In this document: in pieces, positions 1 through 7,714 of the stretch
How positions within the stretch are numbered: position 1 is the first letter of the stretch
Layout of the letters: the number at the start of each line of letters is the position of its first letter
Assembly (NCBI RefSeq): GCF_001494595.1
Contig: NZ_LN929907.1
Coordinates: 310,001-374,000 of the forward strand
DNA from: Mycobacterium sp. M26
Lineage (GTDB): Bacteria > Actinomycetota > Actinomycetes > Mycobacteriales > Mycobacteriaceae
DNA: 64,000 bases
Direction of reading: 5' to 3'
Made by a program: the position numbers and the translations under genes
Notes under the pieces: generated by a model
The model's database searches: none
Seen by the model: the letters and a program-made list of their open reading frames with translations, nothing else
Told to the model about the DNA's origin: nothing

Positions 1-447
1 CTCGGCCTTCACGCATTGGGCGATCACGGACAGAATATACGTCTCGTATTCGTTTGATGTCTCCGGCGGCAATCGGGCTATCAACGAGTTGAGTGAATCG
101 AGGTGCGCTTCGGCGTGGGCTTCGAGAACTTCGGTGTCGCTGTGGCGGCTCACGACAATCTCGGACGCCGCCCGCGGCTGGGCCACCGGGGCCGGCGGAG
201 CCGCGAGAAGTTGGGCCAGTTCAGCCTCGGCGTCCTCGGCCATGACGAGCCGCGAGTAGGTACCCGCCGGCAGGCCGAGGCCATTCTCAACCTTCTGAAC
301 TGTGCCTTTGTGGGGTTTGCGGGCGCCGCGCTCCAGGAAGCTCAGCCCCATGATGCTGACCCCGGTTTCACCGGCCAAGTCGGCTAGTGACCATCCGCGG
401 GATTCCCTGAGCGCTCGAATGGCCGCACCCGCCGCCTCTCGGCTCAC
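1..447 (-). CDS. XRE-family helix-turn-helix regulator (C-terminus cut by window edge)
   Basis: The minus strand reads open from a GTG at 447 to the window edge, 149 codons with no stop, so the C-terminus is missing. Residues 1-60 look like an XRE DNA-binding domain: an Ala-rich helix, then LADLAGETGVS as the helix-turn-helix, then FLERGARKP, which resembles the usual LERGxRxP segment. The rest is helical and lacks a motif I recognise. It is divergent from the WhiB5-like gene, the same pairing as Rv0023 and whiB5 in M. tuberculosis (recalled, not searched). Repeated TATACG boxes in the shared gap are candidate operators. The start is inferred from the first in-frame GTG ahead of the domain. 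Confidence 0.75.
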   Translation of the reverse strand, partial: MSREAAGAAIRALRESRGWSLADLAGETGVSIMGLSFLERGARKPHKGTVQKVENGLGLPAGTYSRLVMAEDAEAELAQLLAAPPAPVAQPRAASEIVVSRHSDTEVLEAHAEAHLDSLNSLIARLPPETSNEYETYILSVIAQCVKAE

Positions 448-463
448 CGACGGGCTCCAGCCA

Positions 464-543
464 TATACGGATCGTACACAGCCATCGTTGTGTATACGTT
501 TTGTTCTACGTTTTTGTTGCGTTCAGCGCTGGGCTCGTATACG
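464..543. promoter_or_regulatory. Three TATACG boxes in the XRE/whiB5 divergent gap
   Basis: The gap contains TATACG at about 465-470, at 493-498 (inside GTATAC 492-497) and at 538-543 (inside the 8-bp palindrome CGTATACG, 536-543). Repeated short palindromic boxes between a divergent regulator and its neighbour are typical operator architecture. Binding by the XRE protein is inferred only. Confidence 0.4.
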
Positions 544-576
544 GTTCCGTCATCGAATCTCGACAAGGAGGCCGCG

Positions 577-990
577 ATGAACTTCCGCCCGTGCTCGGCA
601 GACCCCGACCTGTGGTTCGGCTACTCCGACGACGACGCCAGCGACGGCGCCGCCAAGGCGCGCGTCTACGAACAATCCGCGACCCGCGCGCGCACCATCT
701 GCCTACGCCGCTGCCCGCTGGCTCACCAGCGGGCCTGTGCTCGGCGGGCCATCGAGGCCGGCGAGGAGTACGGCGTGTGGGCCGGCATCAAGCTCCCCGG
801 CGGTCAGTACCGCAAGCGCGCGCAGCTCGCCCACGCCCACGAGATGCTGCGCCGGATCGCCGACGGTGAGATCAACCCGCGCGAACTACCGGAGAGCGCC
901 GAATTGCTCGTCCGCAACGAAGCGCTGCCCATGCAGACGGCCACCGTCGTCCACCTGCCGTTGGGGCGGATGCCCCGAACCGCGGCCTAG
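577..990 (+). CDS. whiB5: WhiB5-like iron-sulfur transcription factor
   Basis: A 137-residue protein. The ATG at 577 is preceded by AAGGAG at 565-570, which decides this start over in-frame codons upstream. Four cysteines are present at 6, 42, 46 and 54, followed by GVWAG (66-70), the WhiB beta-turn. WhiB proteins bind a 4Fe-4S cluster and act with the housekeeping sigma factor. The cysteine spacing here is C-x35-C-x3-C-x7-C, not the common CxxC-x5-C, and it matches what I recall of WhiB5, as does the divergent XRE neighbour. Its stop overlaps the kshA stop in the shared CTAG at 987-990. The family is secure; the WhiB5 assignment is less so. Confidence 0.8.
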   Translation: MNFRPCSADPDLWFGYSDDDASDGAAKARVYEQSATRARTICLRRCPLAHQRACARRAIEAGEEYGVWAGIKLPGGQYRKRAQLAHAHEMLRRIADGEINPRELPESAELLVRNEALPMQTATVVHLPLGRMPRTAA

Positions 991-2126
991 CCGGAAACGG
1001 TTGCTGTGGCGCGCTTTTCGAGGTTGTCCTCAACCTCGCGCTGCCACACCCCGTAGGCGTGCGTGGTGTCCACCTCGAGTTCGAAGCGGTCGGTCATGTC
1101 CGTAGTGACATCGGCGGCGTCGACGTAGAACTGCTCGTACCACCGGCGGTACTGGTAGAGCGCACCGTCCTCCTCGCACAGCAGCGGGTTCTCGATGCGG
1201 GTCTTGTGCTTCCAGATCTCGACATCCTGCAGGAAGCCGACCTCGTAGACCTTGGAGTAGGACTGCGCGAGCTTGTCGGCCTTCTCCTTGGTCATCCCTT
1301 CCGGAACCTCCACCGAGACGCCGAACTGCAGCATGAAGGAGTTCTGCGACACCGGGTAGTGGCAGTTGATGAGAACCGAGTTGATCGTGAACTCCGGCGC
1401 CAAGTCGTTGTGCAGCCAGTTGATCATGTAGGCCGGCCCGAAGTAGGTGGCCTCCGAACGCAATTTGGTGCCCTCCCAGAGCCGCTCGGGGTGCTCGGTG
1501 AAGTCCTGTCGCCCTTTGGATTCCATGAACTGGCTGGCGGTGTGGCCTTCGAAGACGTTCTTGAAGTACGTCGGGTAGGCGTAGTGGATATAGAAGAAGT
1601 GCGCCATGTCGACGTTGTTGTCGACGATCTCGCGGCAGTGCGCGCCCTCGATGAGGATCGAGTTCCACGTCCACTTCGACCAGCGGTCGGTGCCCATGCC
1701 CTCGATCTGCGGCGGGGTCAGCTCCGGGCCAGGGGTGGAACCCTCGGGGTCATGCCACACCAGCAGCTGACCGTTGACCTCCAGGGTCTGCCACTTGCGG
1801 GTGCGCGCCAGCTTCGGAACCCGGCGCGCGTAGGGGATCTCGGCGCAGCGGCCGGTCGCGCCGTTCCAGCGCCAGTCGTGGAACGGGCAGGCGATGTTGT
1901 CACCCTTGACCGAGCCCTTGGCGAGGTCGGCGCCCAGGTGGCGGCAGTAGCCGTCCAGCACGTGGATGTCACCCTTGCTGTCGGCGTAGACCACCAGCTT
2001 CCCGCCGAACGCCTGGATGCCATGCGGCTTGCCGTCGCGGAAGTCCTCCGCCAGGCCCAGGCAATGCCACCCGCGGGCGAACCGCGTCATGGGCGTGCCG
2101 GGGTCGATCTCCCGGATCTCAGTCAT
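987..2126 (-). CDS. kshA: 3-ketosteroid 9-alpha-hydroxylase oxygenase subunit (KshA-like Rieske protein)
   Basis: A 379-residue Rieske non-heme iron oxygenase. From the ATG at 2126 (AAAGGA upstream) the Rieske ligands are C61, H63, C80 and H83. The mononuclear iron site follows in NNVDMAHFFYIH. KshA hydroxylates C9 of the steroid nucleus, opening the B ring in cholesterol and sterol catabolism, and takes electrons from the reductase KshB, which is not in this window. The gene is divergent from a TetR regulator across a gap with palindromic operators. Rhodococci and mycobacteria often carry several KshA paralogs with different substrates, so this one may prefer a steroid other than a cholesterol intermediate. 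An upstream in-frame start at 2165 lies closer to the operator and has no better ribosome site. Confidence 0.85.
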   Translation of the reverse strand: MTEIREIDPGTPMTRFARGWHCLGLAEDFRDGKPHGIQAFGGKLVVYADSKGDIHVLDGYCRHLGADLAKGSVKGDNIACPFHDWRWNGATGRCAEIPYARRVPKLARTRKWQTLEVNGQLLVWHDPEGSTPGPELTPPQIEGMGTDRWSKWTWNSILIEGAHCREIVDNNVDMAHFFYIHYAYPTYFKNVFEGHTASQFMESKGRQDFTEHPERLWEGTKLRSEATYFGPAYMINWLHNDLAPEFTINSVLINCHYPVSQNSFMLQFGVSVEVPEGMTKEKADKLAQSYSKVYEVGFLQDVEIWKHKTRIENPLLCEEDGALYQYRRWYEQFYVDAADVTTDMTDRFELEVDTTHAYGVWQREVEDNLEKRATATVSG

Positions 2127-2158
2127 CTGGCGCATCCTTTTCGCTCTGGTGTGAACAG

Positions 2159-2195
2159 TAAGCACCCGTGCTTAATTTAAGCACATGTGCTTAAA
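2159..2195. promoter_or_regulatory. Tandem palindromic operator between kshA and the TetR gene
   Basis: A perfect 20-bp palindrome, TTTAAGCACATGTGCTTAAA, lies at 2176-2195. Immediately beside it, 2159-2174 holds a second copy with arms TAAGCAC and GTGCTTA around CC. A further GTGCT half-site follows at 2197-2201. The core AAGCAC-N2-GTGCTT differs from the KstR and KstR2 motifs as I remember them. Two adjacent sites midway between divergent genes suggest autoregulation by the TetR product and control of kshA. Confidence 0.65.
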
Positions 2196-2224
2196 CGTGC
2201 TCAACGTTTCGTACACTTCCTGAC

Positions 2225-2824
2225 GTGGACCGTGGTGCGCGTGCCCGGGAAGAGTTGCTCGATGCGGCAGAACGCCTGATCGCCGAGCACGGCTTCGAGG
2301 TGCCGCTCCGCGATATCGCCAAGGCCGCCGGGCAGCGCAACAACTCCGCGGTGAACTACTACTTCCGCAGCCGGCAGGACCTCATCGACGCCGTCGTGGC
2401 CCGCCGCCTGGTGCCGATGGAGGCCCAGCGCCAAGCCATGCTCGACGGCATGTCCGACGACGAGCTGCGCGACGCGCATGCCCTGTTGCGGGTGCTCGTC
2501 GAGCCGTTCGGCAACCTGGAGGCCACCCATTACGCCCGCTTCCTGGAAGTGGTGCGGATCCGGTTGAACCGCGAACCCCAGAGCCCGGCCGAATCGGCCT
2601 GGCCGCGCGTCACCGGGGCGATGCAAGAACTGGTTCCCGCCGACGATCGCGGCACACGGATTCGGCGGGTGGCCGCGGTCGCGACGACGATGTGGGCGCT
2701 GCTGGCCGACCGCGAACGCCGCGCCGAAAGCGGGGGAGCGGGCCCGGACAGCCTGGAGGAGATCGTCTCCATGCTGGCCGCCATGCTGACCGCGCCGCAG
2801 CGTCAGCCCGCCACCGCCGGATGA
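2225..2824 (+). CDS. TetR-family transcriptional regulator divergent from kshA
   Basis: A 199-residue protein starting at GTG 2225. The N-terminal helix-turn-helix is clear: AREELLDAAERLIAEHG leads into the recognition region VPLRDIAKAAGQRNNSAVNYYF, then a regulatory helical domain whose ligand cannot be read from sequence. Length and layout are normal for the family. The tandem AAGCAC palindromes end about 30 bp before the start, so repression of itself and kshA is the simplest reading. A steroid-derived effector is plausible but inferred. It is followed after 81 bp by an unrelated small membrane protein. Confidence 0.85.
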   Translation: MDRGARAREELLDAAERLIAEHGFEVPLRDIAKAAGQRNNSAVNYYFRSRQDLIDAVVARRLVPMEAQRQAMLDGMSDDELRDAHALLRVLVEPFGNLEATHYARFLEVVRIRLNREPQSPAESAWPRVTGAMQELVPADDRGTRIRRVAAVATTMWALLADRERRAESGGAGPDSLEEIVSMLAAMLTAPQRQPATAG

Positions 2825-2905
2825 CGCGCCGAGCGCAGGTGATTCGCGGTCCGAAAGCGGGTACGCGGTACACACTGTGACGGCAACGTCGACGGAGGGC
2901 GGTCA

Positions 2906-3202
2906 ATGAGGCTCGTGGTGGTGCTGGCCCTGGCAGGTCTGGTGGCGCTGCTGATCGCCATTCTCACCGACAGTTCCTGGGTGGCCATCGCCGCGATCGC
3001 GCTGGCCGCCATCGGCATCGTGCTCGTCCTGCGAGACTGGCGTGCCGACCGGCGCGGGCACCGAGACGCCGGGGGAGACCCGCCGCCCGTCGACGAGGCC
3101 GAGCCCGCGGTATCGGTGTCGTCACGGATGACCGCCGACATGTTCGCCCCGGACATCTCTGCCGACACCGACGGCCCCTCGTCGGATGCGCGAGCGGACT
3201 GA
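2906..3202 (+). CDS. Small two-helix membrane protein, unknown function
   Basis: A 98-residue protein with a good ribosome site (GGAGGG before ATG 2906). Residues 1-20 form one hydrophobic segment and about 25-45 a second, followed by an Arg-rich stretch and an acidic, Pro/Asp-rich C-terminal tail. This suggests two membrane helices with a cytoplasmic charged tail. No enzymatic motif is visible and I do not recognise the family. It is co-directional with the TetR gene upstream and the EVE gene downstream, but the spacings (81 and 31 bp) do not prove an operon. Confidence 0.7.
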   Translation: MRLVVVLALAGLVALLIAILTDSSWVAIAAIALAAIGIVLVLRDWRADRRGHRDAGGDPPPVDEAEPAVSVSSRMTADMFAPDISADTDGPSSDARAD

Positions 3203-3233
3203 ACCTGTCATACCCCGCATCTAGCGTGGCGCC

Positions 3234-3659
3234 ATGACGTACTGGATCAACACCGTCAGCGCCGACCATGTGCAGCGCGGAGTCGCCGGCGGTTTCACAC
3301 AGGCCAACCATGGCAAGCCGCACACGCTGCGAAAGATGACCCGCGACGACTGGATCATCTTCTACTCGCCCAAGACCGCATTCGAGGGCGGTGAACCGCT
3401 GCAGGCGTTCACCGCCATCGGGCGCATCGCCGATGACGAACCCTTCCAGGTGCGGGTGTCCGCAACCTTCCAACCGTGGCGGCGGGCCATGGAATTCCTG
3501 CCCTGCACGGCCACGCCGATCCGGCCGCTGCTGAAGCAATTGGACTTCATCGTCGACCCGCAGCGGTGGGGCTACAAGTTCCGGTTCGGGGTGTTCCGGA
3601 TCGAGGAGCACGATTTCGACCTCATCCGCTCAGCGATGACCCAGCCGCTGGCCGCTTGA
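3234..3659 (+). CDS. EVE domain-containing protein
   Basis: A 141-residue single-domain protein. It begins with the typical MTYWINTVS strand and carries the conserved DDWIIFYSPK region and a C-terminal FRFGVFRIEEHDF segment, all consistent with a stand-alone EVE domain. EVE domains have a PUA-like fold and are thought to bind modified nucleobases in DNA or RNA. Full-length copies like this are common in actinobacteria without a known partner. No restriction or modification gene is adjacent. The gene is followed 30 bp later by pirin on the same strand. Confidence 0.85.
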   Translation: MTYWINTVSADHVQRGVAGGFTQANHGKPHTLRKMTRDDWIIFYSPKTAFEGGEPLQAFTAIGRIADDEPFQVRVSATFQPWRRAMEFLPCTATPIRPLLKQLDFIVDPQRWGYKFRFGVFRIEEHDFDLIRSAMTQPLAA

Positions 3660-3689
3660 GGTGGTGCCGCGGCGGGTAAGCTGCGGCAG

Positions 3690-4658
3690 GTGAGCAACCT
3701 CGAGAGCGCTCCGCGTGAAGTTCCTTGCCGTGCAACGGGCTTCGACGGGGCCGAGGTGCTCCAGCCGCGCGATGTGCCGCTCGGAGGTCCGCGGGCGATC
3801 GTGGTGCGCCGGACATTGCCGCAGCGAGAGCGTTCCCTGATCGGGGCGTGGTGCTTCGCCGACCACTACGGTCCCCAGGACCTCAGGGACGGGCCCGGCA
3901 TGGACGTCCCACCACACCCGCATACCGGCCTGCAGACGGTCAGTTGGTTGTTCAGCGGCGAGATCGAGCACCGTGACAGCGCGGGTGTGCACCAGGTGGT
4001 GCGGGCGGGGGAGCTGAACCTGATGACCGCAGGCGCGGGCATCTGCCACTCCGAGGTGTCGACGGCAGACACCGCCGTACTGCACGGCGCGCAACTATGG
4101 GTCGCGCTGCCTGAGGCTGGCCGCCATGCCGGTCGGGACTTCGAACACTTTGTCCCCGAACCTGTTTCGCAGTCCGGTGTCACCATCCGGGTGTTCCTCG
4201 GCGCCCTGGCCGGTCAGCGATCGCCAGTGCACACCTTCACCCCGCTGCTGGGTGCGCAGCTGAACCTGCCGCCCGGTGCTCTCATCGACCTCGCTGTCGA
4301 CCCGGCTTTCGAACACGGCGTGCTCCTGGATCTCGGCGTCGTCGACGTGGCCGGGCGCCGCCTGGACGCCGGACAGCTCGCGTACCTGCGGCCCGGCGCC
4401 ACCACGCTGCGGTTGCACAACCCCGCCGGCCAGACCGCCCGAGTGCTGCTTCTCGGCGGCCCACCGTTCGGGGAAGACCTGTTGATGTGGTGGAACTTCG
4501 TGGCCCGCAGCCATGACGAGATCGTCGAGTACCGCCAGCTCTGGCAGGACGGTGATGTGCGGTTCGGCTCGGTCAGTGGGTACTCGGGTGCTGTCGACCG
4601 ATTGCCCGCCCCACCGCTTCCGGCCATCCGCCTGCGGCCGCGCCGCAGCCAACCCTAG
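3690..4658 (+). CDS. Pirin family protein
   Basis: A 322-residue bicupin starting at GTG 3690. The N-terminal cupin carries the pirin metal-binding pattern in PPHPHTGLQTVSW, then EIEHRDS and AGAGICHSE, giving three His and a Glu for iron. A second cupin (about residues 180-300) is more degenerate, as usual in pirins. Some bacterial pirins have quercetinase activity or act as redox-sensing partners, so the substrate cannot be named. The GNAT gene begins 8 bp after the pirin stop, and its ribosome site overlaps the pirin stop, so the two are probably cotranscribed. Confidence 0.88.
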   Translation: MSNLESAPREVPCRATGFDGAEVLQPRDVPLGGPRAIVVRRTLPQRERSLIGAWCFADHYGPQDLRDGPGMDVPPHPHTGLQTVSWLFSGEIEHRDSAGVHQVVRAGELNLMTAGAGICHSEVSTADTAVLHGAQLWVALPEAGRHAGRDFEHFVPEPVSQSGVTIRVFLGALAGQRSPVHTFTPLLGAQLNLPPGALIDLAVDPAFEHGVLLDLGVVDVAGRRLDAGQLAYLRPGATTLRLHNPAGQTARVLLLGGPPFGEDLLMWWNFVARSHDEIVEYRQLWQDGDVRFGSVSGYSGAVDRLPAPPLPAIRLRPRRSQP

Positions 4659-4665
4659 GAGCCTG

Positions 4666-5013
4666 ATGACCACCACCGACAAGACCGGCGCCCCCACCAC
4701 AGTCGGCGCCGAGCACAACCAGTTCACCATCTCCGTCGACGGGCACGAGGTCGGCCTTGCGGCGTTCGTCGACCGCGACAACCAGCGGATCTTCCATCAC
4801 ACCGAAGTCGCCGACGCCTACGAGGGCCGCGGTCTGGCCACCATCCTGATCACCGACGCGCTGGCTCAGACGCGCGCCGCCGGGCTGCGCATCGTTGCGG
4901 TCTGCCCGATGGTCGCGGCATTTGTGGACAAGCACCGCGAGTACGACGACGTCGTCGACCCAGTGACCGACGACATCGAGCACTACCTGCGCCAGGCCAT
5001 CCAGCCCGGCTGA
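4666..5013 (+). CDS. Short GNAT-family N-acetyltransferase
   Basis: A 115-residue protein. The ATG at 4666 follows AGGAG at 4657-4661, which fixes the start inside the operon after pirin. The acetyl-CoA binding loop appears as YEGRGLATILI around residues 47-57, preceded by a His-rich strand (IFHHTEV) and followed by VCPMVAAFVDKH, the pattern of the small YjdJ-type GNAT proteins. Such minimal GNATs have one substrate strand removed and their acceptor substrates are mostly unknown. The thioesterase gene starts 29 bp downstream on the same strand. Confidence 0.82.
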   Translation: MTTTDKTGAPTTVGAEHNQFTISVDGHEVGLAAFVDRDNQRIFHHTEVADAYEGRGLATILITDALAQTRAAGLRIVAVCPMVAAFVDKHREYDDVVDPVTDDIEHYLRQAIQPG

Positions 5014-5042
5014 GGCGGGCGGCGCCGCTATCGTGAGACCTC

Positions 5043-5876
5043 GTGGCGGAACCCGGCAACACCAGCCCACAGCTGGCCTACTTCACGCTCGACGGCGACG
5101 TCCTGCTGCCCGACCCGGTCGGGCAGGGACCGTGGGGGCCGACGATCAGCGGTCACGTCGTCGGCGGGGTGCTGGCCCGTGCGCTGGAGAACGCCGGGCA
5201 CGGTGACGGCTTCCAGCCCGCCCGGATCACCGTCGACCTGCTGAGACCGACCGCGATCGCACCCCTGCAGGTGCGCACCTGCGTCCAGCGCGAAGGCCGC
5301 CGCATCCGGCTCGTCGACGCCGAGGTAGTGCAGAACGACGTCGTGGTGTCGCGGGCCAGCGGGGTGTTCGTCCGTCCCGGCGAGCAGCACCTGGGTGACA
5401 TCTGGTCCTCGGATATCCAGATGCCACCGATGCCCCCGGATCCCGGTCCACTGCCCGACGAGCTGCCGATGTTCGTGTGGGGATACGGGGGAGAGGGTTC
5501 CACCGGCGGCGAGTTCGGCTTCGCCGAATGGCACTCCGGCGGACCCAAGTACATCTGGGTACGGCAACGCCGCCCCTTGGTCGCCGGCGAAGCGCTGAGC
5601 CCGTTCGTGGAGGCCACCATGGCCGCCGATGCCACCAGCGCGCTCACCCATTGGGGCACAAAGGGTTTGCAGTACATCAATCTCGACTACACGCTCAGCC
5701 TGACCCGGCTGCCCAAAGGGCCGAACATCGGCATGGCCGCGGTGGTGCACACCAGCCACGACGGGATCGCCTCCGGCACCGCGGCAGTGTTCGACGAATA
5801 CGGGCCGATCGGCAATGCGATGGCGGTCGCGCTGGTCAACCCGGTGGAGGCCTTTCGCCCCGGGGCGATGAGATAG
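5043..5876 (+). CDS. Acyl-CoA thioesterase-like double hotdog protein
   Basis: A 277-residue protein starting at GTG 5043. It has two hotdog-like halves. The first includes GPTISGHVVGGVLARALEN and the strand ARITVDLLRPTAIAPL, where the LRP segment is typical of TesB-like thioesterases. The second includes NLDYTLSLTRLPKG and a C-terminal GTAAVFDEYGPIG. It probably hydrolyses or binds acyl-CoA esters in the cytoplasm, but the chain-length preference cannot be told. The downstream cyclase gene begins 8 bp after its stop with AGGAG between them, so the two are likely in one operon. Confidence 0.78.
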   Translation: MAEPGNTSPQLAYFTLDGDVLLPDPVGQGPWGPTISGHVVGGVLARALENAGHGDGFQPARITVDLLRPTAIAPLQVRTCVQREGRRIRLVDAEVVQNDVVVSRASGVFVRPGEQHLGDIWSSDIQMPPMPPDPGPLPDELPMFVWGYGGEGSTGGEFGFAEWHSGGPKYIWVRQRRPLVAGEALSPFVEATMAADATSALTHWGTKGLQYINLDYTLSLTRLPKGPNIGMAAVVHTSHDGIASGTAAVFDEYGPIGNAMAVALVNPVEAFRPGAMR

Positions 5877-5884
5877 GAGAAGTG

Positions 5885-6658
5885 ATGCGCAGATTCGTCG
5901 ACATCTCGGTACCCCTGCAGGCTGGGATTGCCTCCGACCCACCCGGCCATCTGCCGGAGATCGACTACTACGACCATCAGCAGACCGCTGCCGAAGTGGT
6001 GTCCTTCTTCCCCGGCGCGACCATCGAGGACCTGCCCGACCGGGAGGGCTGGGCGATCGAACGGGTCCGCATCACCACCCACAACGGCACCCACCTCGAC
6101 GCCCCGTACCACTACGCCTCCACGATGGACGGCGGCAAGCGGGCCATCACCATCGACGAGGTACCGCTGGAATGGTGCCTGCAACCGGCCATCAAGCTCG
6201 ACTTCCGGCACTTCCCGGACGGCTACGTCGTCACCGCCGAGGACGTCGAGCAGGAACTGAACCGCATCGGGCACACGCTGTCACCGCTGGAGATTGTGCT
6301 GGTCAACACCAGCGCCGGAACCCGTTACGGCGAACCGGATTACGTCGGCAAGGGCTGCGGGATGGGCCGCGATGCCACCCTGCACCTGCTGGAACGCGGG
6401 GTCCGGCTGACCGGCACCGACGCGTGGAGCTGGGACGCCCCGTTCTCCTACACCGCGCAGCGCTACGAGCAGAACCACGATCCGTCGATCATCTGGGAGG
6501 GCCACCGGGCCGGGCGGACCATCGGCTACTCCCACATCGAGAAGCTGCACAACCTGGAGTCCCTGCCCGCCAAGGGTTTTGAAGTGTCGTGCTTCCCGGT
6601 CAAGGTGCACAAAGCCTCGGCGGGCTGGACCCGCGCCGTGGCGATCTTCGACGACTAG
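5885..6658 (+). CDS. Cyclase family protein (kynurenine formamidase-like metal hydrolase)
   Basis: A 257-residue protein. AGGAG at 5875-5879 supports ATG 5885; a GTG at 5882 is the alternative. The metal-binding signature THNGTHLDAPYHY (around residues 61-73) is complete, with both histidines and the Asp that coordinate the divalent metal. DISVPL at the N-terminus is also standard for the family. Members hydrolyse formylkynurenine or related amides and lactones, and this one resembles the longer members often seen beside degradation genes. The stop overlaps by 4 bp the 3' end of the convergent secreted-protein gene. Confidence 0.85.
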   Translation: MRRFVDISVPLQAGIASDPPGHLPEIDYYDHQQTAAEVVSFFPGATIEDLPDREGWAIERVRITTHNGTHLDAPYHYASTMDGGKRAITIDEVPLEWCLQPAIKLDFRHFPDGYVVTAEDVEQELNRIGHTLSPLEIVLVNTSAGTRYGEPDYVGKGCGMGRDATLHLLERGVRLTGTDAWSWDAPFSYTAQRYEQNHDPSIIWEGHRAGRTIGYSHIEKLHNLESLPAKGFEVSCFPVKVHKASAGWTRAVAIFDD

Positions 6659-6933
6659 GGCCAGATCCCGCCAACCGGCGGGCCGCCACCGGGCGGTGAC
6701 TGATTCTGCAGGATGCCCAGGCAGGTACCCAGCGACTTGCCGGGGATGCAGGGGATGCCGCCGACCGTCGGAACACCGCTGTTGGCCACGAAGCACTGGC
6801 CGGTGATCGGGTCGGCCATGTGCCCGATCGGGCAGGCGCTGGCCGGGGCGGCGACGACCATCGGGACGCCCACGAAGAACGCCCCGCAGGCAGCCGCCAT
6901 CAGCGCTCTGCCGACCCGTCGTCGTGTTGCCAT
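6655..6933 (-). CDS. Small secreted cysteine-containing protein, unknown function
   Basis: A 92-residue protein. Residues 1-35 are a signal peptide: an Arg-rich start (ATRRRVGR), a hydrophobic core and a cut near APASA. The mature part is about 58 residues, rich in Gly and Pro, with four cysteines that could form two disulfides. It resembles other short exported proteins of mycobacteria, but no named domain is visible. It lies convergent with the cyclase gene, overlapping its stop by 4 bp. Confidence 0.75.
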   Translation of the reverse strand: MATRRRVGRALMAAACGAFFVGVPMVVAAPASACPIGHMADPITGQCFVANSGVPTVGGIPCIPGKSLGTCLGILQNQSPPGGGPPVGGIWP

Positions 6934-6967
6934 GCCTCACAGCCTACGTCCAGGAACCTCAGCCCGA

Positions 6968-7714
6968 TCAGGTAACTGCACTCGGCCGGCCGAACTGGGT
7001 GCGCATGGCCGGTGAGTACAGCGCCCGCAGGCGCGGACCGGCCAGCCGAACCCCCGCCGCGCCCACTAGCTCGTCGTCGAGTTCCACCAGCTCAGCAGAC
7101 CGCAGCGGCCACGGGCCGTGGGTGTTGGGCACCCACCAGGTCCGCCCGGCCTTGCGGGTGTGCGCACCCCACCGTGCGGTCAGCCACAGCTCCAGCGCGG
7201 TGGGTTCGACCGGATCGCCGGGAGCCACCACCACCCGACTGCGCAACCCGTGGTTCGGCCAGCGCCGCACACTGTCGTAGCTGACCTCCTCCTTGGACAG
7301 CCGCACCCGCATCTTGGCCCAGGTGTAAGGAATGCCCATGGCGATCCGCACCGTCGGCACCACCGCCAGCCGCGCCGTCTCCAGCGAACAGAACAGCACG
7401 CCGTGGCGGCCTGCGTCGTCGACCGAGTACAGCCGCACGTTGGTCTCGGCGAAGGTGCCGAAGTACGGCATCCGCAGCCGACGGCCCAGGGCGGTATAGC
7501 CCATCCGGAACGGCACCAGCGCGACGTAGGTCATCCCGTCGGCGAACACATCGGGCCGGGTGCCCACCGGGAACAGATGCGCCACATCCGCCGAGCGCAC
7601 CGGCCAGTGCAGGAACGTCAGATCCAACCAGGTCTGATCGAACAGCACCGGCCGGGGCAGCGGCGGCGGCGTGACCGGGTAACCGGCGAGCGGGTCCGGG
7701 CCCGGCAGGCTCAC
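6968..7714 (-). CDS. DUF2071 (YqjF-like) protein
   Basis: A 248-residue protein starting at GTG 7714, which overlaps the permease stop in a GTGA junction and implies translational coupling. DUF2071 features include LFDQTWLDLTFLHWPV near the start, ETNVRLYSV and FCSLET in the middle, and a late LWLTARW followed by a Trp/Pro-rich segment. The biochemical role of DUF2071 is not established. Longer in-frame extensions upstream run inside the permease gene and are rejected. As the last gene of the nitrilase-amidohydrolase-permease operon it probably serves the same pathway. Confidence 0.8.
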   Translation of the reverse strand: MSLPGPDPLAGYPVTPPPLPRPVLFDQTWLDLTFLHWPVRSADVAHLFPVGTRPDVFADGMTYVALVPFRMGYTALGRRLRMPYFGTFAETNVRLYSVDDAGRHGVLFCSLETARLAVVPTVRIAMGIPYTWAKMRVRLSKEEVSYDSVRRWPNHGLRSRVVVAPGDPVEPTALELWLTARWGAHTRKAGRTWWVPNTHGPWPLRSAELVELDDELVGAAGVRLAGPRLRALYSPAMRTQFGRPSAVT

